From an uncultured Planctomycetaceae bacterium (GTDB lineage: Bacteria > Planctomycetota > Planctomycetia > Pirellulales > Thermoguttaceae), in contig CAMJTU010000003.1 in NCBI GenBank assembly GCA_946408825.1, forward strand, positions 62,001 to 126,000: a DNA stretch of 64,000 nucleotides. Direction: 5' to 3'. Positions 59,181 through 64,000 of this stretch are shown here, piece by piece (position 1 is the stretch's first letter; each line of letters begins with the position of its first letter). Below the pieces are notes generated by a model, which was not told the origin of the DNA, did no database searches, and worked only from the letters and a program-made list of their open reading frames with translations. The position numbers and the translations under genes are program-made.

Positions 59181-61402
59181 TTGCCTTCGTCCTCGGCGCC
59201 TTCTTCGTCTTCCTCGTCGAGGAAAAGGTCGGACATTCCCCAAGAACACGGATCGTAGCTTTTTCTTTCCGGCTCCGGCAGTCCCCGCAGGAACGATTCA
59301 AACTCCTCTTGAGAACTGAAACTCCAGAAAGGACGGACGGCGCCGTCGAGGCAAGAGGCGTTGAGTCCGCGACTGTAATAAGGTTCGTCGTAGCCGAGGA
59401 ATAATTTCTCGCGTCCCGACTCGTCGTCGGTCATAAAGTCGGCGATTTTAAGCTCCGCGTCGGGCTTCGTCCAGCAGATTGGGTCGGGACGTTCTACGAG
59501 AAGAAACTGACGCGAAATATCGCGTCCGGGGAGTTTTGCCATCTCGCCGGGATCCTTGCCGACGCCCGACTCGTCGAAGAACCCGTCGTCTCCGAGCAGA
59601 ACCGAAAATCGCGTCTCCCCTTCCCCCGTCGGCGACGCGGGCAAACAGCGAAAGACGTCGGGAGCTTGCGCGCGAAACGCGCTGTTGTATTCGGAATCCC
59701 ACGGCTCGTCGAGCCGGATTTGATCGTATAGCGCCTTGGCGTCGGAGCCGAGATACGGAAGAATCAATACGCGCCAGCTATGCAAGGGCTTGCCGTTCTC
59801 ATCGACGGTAAACGCGGGCGGCAACGTTCCATGATCCCGACGATACGCGAGCAGCGCCGACGTTATCGTCGCTTCTTTGAGGCTGCGTTCGGTTTTAAAG
59901 AAGCCCGATTCTATAGCGTCCATATCCCCAATAGATATCCACGCGAGTTCAAGCGCAAGTCTCCTTTCTGACGACGACAGCAATAAAGTCGGCAAATTCC
60001 TCGTTTTACTCTCATAGTCGTCCCATTCGTCGCGGCTCATACTCCTCATCCGCTGGTAGAGCGCCATCGTCTTGGCGTCGTTCATTGGCGGCACGGAAAT
60101 GAAAAGCCAGCCTAACGTCTCTTCCCAGAAGGAACCCGGTGGCGAGTCGTTAATATCGAAGCTCGAGCAACACTCGAAAATAAAGACACGCCAAACCGGC
60201 GCCCCCTGACGGCGCCGCTCCAAATAATCGAGAAGGAAACCGTAGTGAAAGGTTAGCGCGCTCGATTTGTCGGCAAGTCGGAGATATTGCGCCGTTTGCC
60301 CATCGCGATAAAAAGAAGACCATAGTTCGACAATCCTCGCGCTTTCTTCGCGAGTCGGTTGAACGTCGGCGTTTCCGTAAAGAGGGACTTCGCTCACATG
60401 CCGCAGAACGTCGAGTCCGCCGAGGCGAACGCCGCCCGTCGCGACCTTGCTCGAAAGAATCGCGCGCGCGAAGAGCGTCGCCGTTTCCACGTCGTCGATC
60501 GCGCCGGAAATATCCCCCGATCCGACGCGAAAACAAGCGCGAACCATCAAAAGATGCGTTAATTCTCGCGTCCCGTAGAAATCGGAACTATTCATGGCGA
60601 CAAATCCGCCCTCCGCCGCTTTCGGAACAATCCGCCAACATTCAAGACGCGGCGAGCGCGCCGCATGCGCGATCGTCTCGAAGAGATCGGCGTTCTCCTC
60701 AAGCCATCGCGCCGGAATCGGATATTCCTCCGCCGTCCACGTCTTGGAGCCGAGCGTTTCAACGGCCTCGACGTAGTCAATCTTCGCGCGACGCTCTTCG
60801 TAGTTCTCCCAATACTTATAGACGTTTGCGTCGGAATCCGAGTCGGGATCGGGCTCGTCGCCCGTAAGCCCGAATATCGCCAAGTAGTTCTCGAGACTCG
60901 GTCGTCCCAGCGCGACCGGACGTTCGCGCGGATCGAGTTTGAATTTCTCGCAAAGAGTCGTCCATTCCCCTTCAAACCATCCCTTAGACAGTTCGTTCGT
61001 CGGAAACTCTTCCCAAGGAACGGCTTCCGCAAGATGATCGCGACCGAGCGCCAGCGGTCCGAACGTCCGAAGAAGTTCGCGCCACCCGTTCTCTTCGACG
61101 GGCGCGATCGCGTCGTTCTGCAACGCGTCGTACGCGAAATGATAGTCGACGACCTCGCCCGTCTTCGGGTTCGCCAGCCGCTCGAAGTCCGTCGTCTGAA
61201 CCAACTTCATCGGCTTGTCGCGATAACAATAATACCCGACGCTAAAAACGAAGAGACCGAGGAGAACCCCGAAAATCCTCTTCTTCCGACGCGTCCAGAA
61301 CCGCTTCGGCATTTCGGTATTTTCCGATTCTTTTCGGGATTCTTCTTCCATTTGAAGTTTTGGGGTCATTACTGGGGTCGCGCTAGAGGTTTCTGGGGGC
61401 AT
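59135..61402 (-). CDS. DUF1559-type membrane-anchored protein, copy A, with IS-derived C terminus
   Basis: 755 aa. A basic start and one transmembrane helix (IFGVLLGLFVFSVGYYCY) are followed by a large exterior part. Conserved with copy B: the block LVQTTDFERLANPKTGEVVD near the helix, and the DUF1559-like core ALYDQIRLDEPWDSEYN with GTLPPAFTVDENGKPLHSWR and ILPYLG before it. The family is hugely expanded in Planctomycetota; function unknown. The first ATG is uncertain: in-frame ATGs at 61402 and 61369 lie in an ATG-containing tandem repeat and neither has a good ribosome-binding site. The last ~15 residues (KFLDAAELDATDSRR) are encoded by the antisense of the IS256 remnant. Confidence 0.82.
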   Translation of the reverse strand: MPPETSSATPVMTPKLQMEEESRKESENTEMPKRFWTRRKKRIFGVLLGLFVFSVGYYCYRDKPMKLVQTTDFERLANPKTGEVVDYHFAYDALQNDAIAPVEENGWRELLRTFGPLALGRDHLAEAVPWEEFPTNELSKGWFEGEWTTLCEKFKLDPRERPVALGRPSLENYLAIFGLTGDEPDPDSDSDANVYKYWENYEERRAKIDYVEAVETLGSKTWTAEEYPIPARWLEENADLFETIAHAARSPRLECWRIVPKAAEGGFVAMNSSDFYGTRELTHLLMVRACFRVGSGDISGAIDDVETATLFARAILSSKVATGGVRLGGLDVLRHVSEVPLYGNADVQPTREESARIVELWSSFYRDGQTAQYLRLADKSSALTFHYGFLLDYLERRRQGAPVWRVFIFECCSSFDINDSPPGSFWEETLGWLFISVPPMNDAKTMALYQRMRSMSRDEWDDYESKTRNLPTLLLSSSERRLALELAWISIGDMDAIESGFFKTERSLKEATITSALLAYRRDHGTLPPAFTVDENGKPLHSWRVLILPYLGSDAKALYDQIRLDEPWDSEYNSAFRAQAPDVFRCLPASPTGEGETRFSVLLGDDGFFDESGVGKDPGEMAKLPGRDISRQFLLVERPDPICWTKPDAELKIADFMTDDESGREKLFLGYDEPYYSRGLNASCLDGAVRPFWSFSSQEEFESFLRGLPEPERKSYDPCSWGMSDLFLDEEDEEGAEDEGKFLDAAELDATDSRR

Positions 61403-61490
61403 ATTGGGGTCATTGGAGTCGTTTTAGGGTCATAAGAGCCGTTTCTGGGGTCATTTTTGGGGTCATTAGGGACGTTTTAGGGTCATTCGA
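61365..61490. repeat. Degenerate tandem repeat of ATGACCCC(AAAA) around a start site
   Basis: On the minus strand the unit (A)ATGACCCC/T(AAAA) recurs about seven times; ATG codons lie at 61369, 61402, 61413, 61433, 61454, 61466 and 61486, in all three frames. Spacing is irregular (11-33 bases). It covers the 5' end of copy A. Confidence 0.8.
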
Positions 61491-61649
61491 TTCGTCCTCT
61501 ATCGCCCGATCAACTATCGTTATAATCCCCATCGCGGAATTGGCTCCGACGCCTTTGTTTTCTCGCGTTGACGCGCGCGACGTCGCAGGGCTATACTTGT
61601 CTCATGAGGCGGTCTGATTCATCGCCGCATTCAAAATTCGTCGAAGGAG
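61491..61649. other. Intergenic region between the two DUF1559-type genes
   Basis: No gene is supported. On the minus strand GATTATAACGATAG near 61530-61517 could be a weak -10 region for copy A. Confidence 0.35.
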
Positions 61650-63812
61650 TCAAAACTCGTCCTCGCCGCCTTCACCGTCGTCAGACTCAAAAGTTTGGAG
61701 GAAAAACCTTTCTTCTTTCTCCGGGATCGGCAGTCCCCTCAGTCGCGCTTCCAGTTCAGGGGCTGAGACGGAATCGTTGACAGAGTTCACGGCGCCGCCG
61801 AGGGTCGCGTAGTATAGACTGGCATGGGGAGGACGATTTTCGAAGAATTTCTCGACGTTCGTTTCGCCGTCGGCGGTAAAGTCGGCGATTTTAAGCTCCG
61901 CGTCGGGCGTCATCCAGTCGACGGACTCGGCGCGTTCGACGACGAGGAACTGGTTCCAGACGTCGCGATTCGGGTCGGACGTCGCTTCCTCCGGGTCTTT
62001 GCCGACGCCCGACTCGTCGAAGAAGCCTTCGTCCCCGAGGAGGACGGAAAATTGCGTTTTCCCCTCCTTCGTCTCCGACGCGGCGGGGCGCCGGAAGACG
62101 TCGGGCGTTTGCGCGTGAAACGCGGCGTTGACGTCGGAGTCCCACGGCTCGTCGAGGCGGATTTGGTCGTACAGAGCGCGTTCTTCGTCGCCGAGATACG
62201 GAAGGATCAGAACGCGCCAGCTATGTAGCGGCTTGCCGTTTTCATCGACGGTAAACGCGGGCGGGAGCGTTCCATGCTCCCGATAATACGCGACGAACGC
62301 CGACGCAATCGTCGCCTCTTTGAGGGCGAGTTCGGAGAAGAAATAAACATCTTTTGCGACCTGCCATGAAGGGATCACATACCCATAGTTCGCAACCCAA
62401 GATGCATGGATTCTCTCAGGCGACGTAAGCGCTAGGAAGAAACCTTTAAAACTCATGAACTCCCCAACGTCAAGATAGTCGTCAATCTCATCGTCGCTCA
62501 TTTCCAACGTCGCGTCGTAAATCTCTTGAAAGAAACGAAGCGACTTCGCGTCGTCGATCGGCGGCGCGCAAAAAATAAGCCAATATAACGCCCTCTCCCA
62601 GATCGAGTAGTTCCCTTCGCCGTAGAAGACGCTATCGCAACCGGCTAACTCGCGATATATAGGACGCCCGCGCCGACGCAACGTCAGATAATCGGCGTAA
62701 CTCCCGTAGCCTCTGGCAAGTTTTTGTCCTCGGAGCGCAAGTTGAAAATATCGAGTCATTTGGTCGTCTTGGTAAAACGAGCGCCAGAGCGCGGCGACGC
62801 GCGCGAGTTCTTCGGGCGTCGGCGGGACGTCGGGGTTCCCGTAAAGAGGGACGCGGAGCGCGCGGAACAGCCTTGCGGTTCCCATAAGACTCGAAGCAAA
62901 ACCCGCATACCCGCTGTTAAGAAACGACCTTGCAAAAAGCGCGACCGTTTCGACGTCGTCGATCGCGCCGGAGATATCCCCGGAACCCACGCGATAACAG
63001 GCGCGCGCCAATATGATTTGGCAGAAACCGCAAATCCCATGCTCTGGGGAAAAACCCATGTAGAGGAAATTTCCCTCGGTTCCCTCCTGCTCGAGCGTCA
63101 AACATCCAAGTCGCGGCGAACGCGCCGCCAGAGCGAGCGTCTCGAAGAGGTCCGCGTTCTCGTCAAACCACCGCGCGGGGACGGGATACTCCTCCGCCGT
63201 CCACGGTTTCGAAGAGAGCGCAATGAGAACTTCGCTGTAGACAATCCCCTTCGCAGGTCGCTCCTCGTAGTTCTCCCAATAAGTAGGACCGCGAAATTCA
63301 GAGATGGAGTCGGAGTCGGGATCGAACTCAGGCTCCGGCTCGTCTCCTTTGAGTCCGTATTTCCCCAGATAGTCGCTAAGACCTAGGCGTCCCAGCGCGG
63401 GCGGTTTCGCGTTGGGGTCGAGCTTAAACTTCTCGCAAAGATACGTCCAATCTCCCTCGAACCATTCCTTTGACTCTTTGTTCGTCGGAAATTCTTCCCA
63501 AGGAACGCTTTTCGCAAGACGGTCGCGATCCAGCGCCAGCGGTCCGAACGTCTGAAGAATCAGCCGCCAGCCGTTCTCTTCGACGGGTTCAATCGCGTCG
63601 TTCTGCAACGCGTCGTACGCGAAATGATAGTCGACGACCTCGCCCGTCTTCGGGTTCGCCAGCCGCTCGAAGTCCGTCGTCTGAACCAACTTCATCGGCT
63701 TGTCGCGATAACAATAATACCCGACGAAGAGAACGACGACGGCTAGAAGAATCGCAAGACGTTTGCGGCGGCGCGACCAGAAGCGTCGGGGCGTCGCTTG
63801 GGGTTGCGTCAT
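61650..63812 (-). CDS. DUF1559-type membrane-anchored protein, copy B
   Basis: 720 aa; the ATG at 63812 follows GAGG at six bases. Basic N terminus RRFWSRRRKRLAILLA, one transmembrane helix (LAILLAVVVLFVGYYCY), then a long exterior region. LVQTTDFERLANPKTGEVVD, HFAYDALQNDAIEPVEENGW and the DUF1559-like block with GTLPPAFTVDENGKPLHSWR are nearly identical to copy A, whereas the middle (~330-470) diverges. The C terminus is acidic (DDGEGGEDEF). Tandem duplication with copy A and a third remnant at 58.6 kb marks this as a small paralogue cluster. Function unknown; likely a surface or pseudopilin-linked role by analogy. Confidence 0.85.
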   Translation of the reverse strand: MTQPQATPRRFWSRRRKRLAILLAVVVLFVGYYCYRDKPMKLVQTTDFERLANPKTGEVVDYHFAYDALQNDAIEPVEENGWRLILQTFGPLALDRDRLAKSVPWEEFPTNKESKEWFEGDWTYLCEKFKLDPNAKPPALGRLGLSDYLGKYGLKGDEPEPEFDPDSDSISEFRGPTYWENYEERPAKGIVYSEVLIALSSKPWTAEEYPVPARWFDENADLFETLALAARSPRLGCLTLEQEGTEGNFLYMGFSPEHGICGFCQIILARACYRVGSGDISGAIDDVETVALFARSFLNSGYAGFASSLMGTARLFRALRVPLYGNPDVPPTPEELARVAALWRSFYQDDQMTRYFQLALRGQKLARGYGSYADYLTLRRRGRPIYRELAGCDSVFYGEGNYSIWERALYWLIFCAPPIDDAKSLRFFQEIYDATLEMSDDEIDDYLDVGEFMSFKGFFLALTSPERIHASWVANYGYVIPSWQVAKDVYFFSELALKEATIASAFVAYYREHGTLPPAFTVDENGKPLHSWRVLILPYLGDEERALYDQIRLDEPWDSDVNAAFHAQTPDVFRRPAASETKEGKTQFSVLLGDEGFFDESGVGKDPEEATSDPNRDVWNQFLVVERAESVDWMTPDAELKIADFTADGETNVEKFFENRPPHASLYYATLGGAVNSVNDSVSAPELEARLRGLPIPEKEERFFLQTFESDDGEGGEDEF

Positions 63813-63833
63813 GACAAACCTCGAATCAAAAGA

Positions 63834-63865
63834 CGCGCTAGCGCCGTCTGTCGTTCGCTAGCGCG
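63834..63865. other. Stem-loop between copy B and the last partial gene
   Basis: Perfect 10-bp stem CGCGCTAGCG (63834-63843) with CGCTAGCGCG (63856-63865), loop 12. It has no T-tract; it may end transcription of the acidic-repeat gene on the minus strand. Confidence 0.5.
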
Positions 63866-63879
63866 CCGCGCCAAACATT

Positions 63880-64000
63880 TCAAGGGGCGACGTCGGCGCC
63901 CTCGGGCTCAACCGTCTCGGCGGGTTCCTCGACGGCGGCGGGCTCTTCGTTAGGAGCCGCTTCGCTCGACGTCTCGGCGGGTTCCTCGACGGCGGCGAAC
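63880..64000 (-). CDS. 3' end of a gene with acidic AVEEPAET repeats (5' part outside window)
   Basis: Reading the minus strand from the window edge gives FAAVEEPAETSSEAAPNEEP then AAVEEPAETVEPEGADVAP and a TGA at 63882-63880. The unit AAVEEPAET appears twice and is nearly identical at the DNA level. Such Pro/Glu/Ala-rich tails are usual in exported or membrane proteins as flexible linkers. About 40 codons are visible, so the product cannot be named. Confidence 0.7.
   Translation of the reverse strand, partial: FAAVEEPAETSSEAAPNEEPAAVEEPAETVEPEGADVAP

Noticed and set aside
1..64000. CRISPR arrays and rRNA genes
   Set aside because: No regularly spaced 20-40-bp repeats and no rRNA-like sequence were seen; the only tandem repeats are the 11-bp units at 20421-20460 and the ATG-containing units at 61365-61490.

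Overview
The window looks like chromosome from an anaerobic or gut-associated member of the Planctomycetota, most likely a Pirellulales/Thermoguttaceae-like lineage. This is inferred, not proven. It rests on two paralogous DUF1559-type membrane-anchored proteins, a vWA membrane protein of planctomycete type, a YVTN-propeller/dihaem cytochrome c, four SUMF1/FGE-type domains in tandem, an anaerobic CO-dehydrogenase-like enzyme, and GC-rich genes whose antisense frames stay open. Several promoters fit a TTGNNN-17-TANNAT pattern, and gene ends are usually marked by hairpins.

Layout. 1-4.6 kb: 3' part of a huge AT-richer SF1 helicase-nuclease. 4.7-8.7 kb: a hydroxyacyl-CoA dehydrogenase and a BspA-type leucine-rich-repeat protein. 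8.8-10.8 kb (minus): a phage terminase large subunit followed by a sigma-70-like factor. 11.3 kb: tRNA-Leu(CAG). 11.6-16.4 kb: secreted propeller-cytochrome, two unassigned proteins, and a Tat-exported glycosidase-like protein. 16.6-20.3 kb (minus): three genes carrying four FGE domains. 20.5-26.0 kb (minus): a compact phage tail operon with a textbook -1 frameshift signal in the tail assembly chaperone. 26.4-30.4 kb: exported aldose 1-epimerase, a small conserved protein, and purF. 30.5-34.9 kb: HNH nuclease, vWA membrane protein, thiM. 35-41.7 kb: asd, an AT-rich regulatory stretch with a candidate structured RNA, then a four-gene operon of a CooS-like protein plus a NitT/TauT-type ABC transporter. 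41.7-47.6 kb (minus): QueD-like protein, aldo/keto reductase, Prc protease, sodium:solute symporter. 47.7-55.9 kb (minus): an aspS - PNP - exported PNP - ileS - purN run ending in a strong terminator. 56.2-58.5 kb (minus): EcoRI-type adenine methyltransferase plus DUF262-HNH protein. 58.6-64 kb: debris of a DUF1559 paralogue and of an IS256-family transposase, two intact DUF1559-type genes, and the 3' end of an acidic-repeat gene.

Most notable items: (1) a phage-derived gene set split into a terminase/sigma unit and a tail unit 9.6 kb apart on the same strand, with no capsid, portal, integrase or lysis gene between them; (2) a CooS-like enzyme keeping five of six C-cluster ligands but with Asp in place of the cysteine equivalent to C333, in one operon with an ABC importer; (3) a roughly 230-nt structured RNA candidate with its own promoter and terminator just upstream of that operon; (4) a methyltransferase/DUF262-HNH pair; (5) an IS256 remnant that has donated the last codons of a host gene.

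Limits: all family calls are from reading motifs; no database search was run. Starts were chosen from ribosome-binding sites, signal peptides and family lengths. Statements on GC content are by eye.
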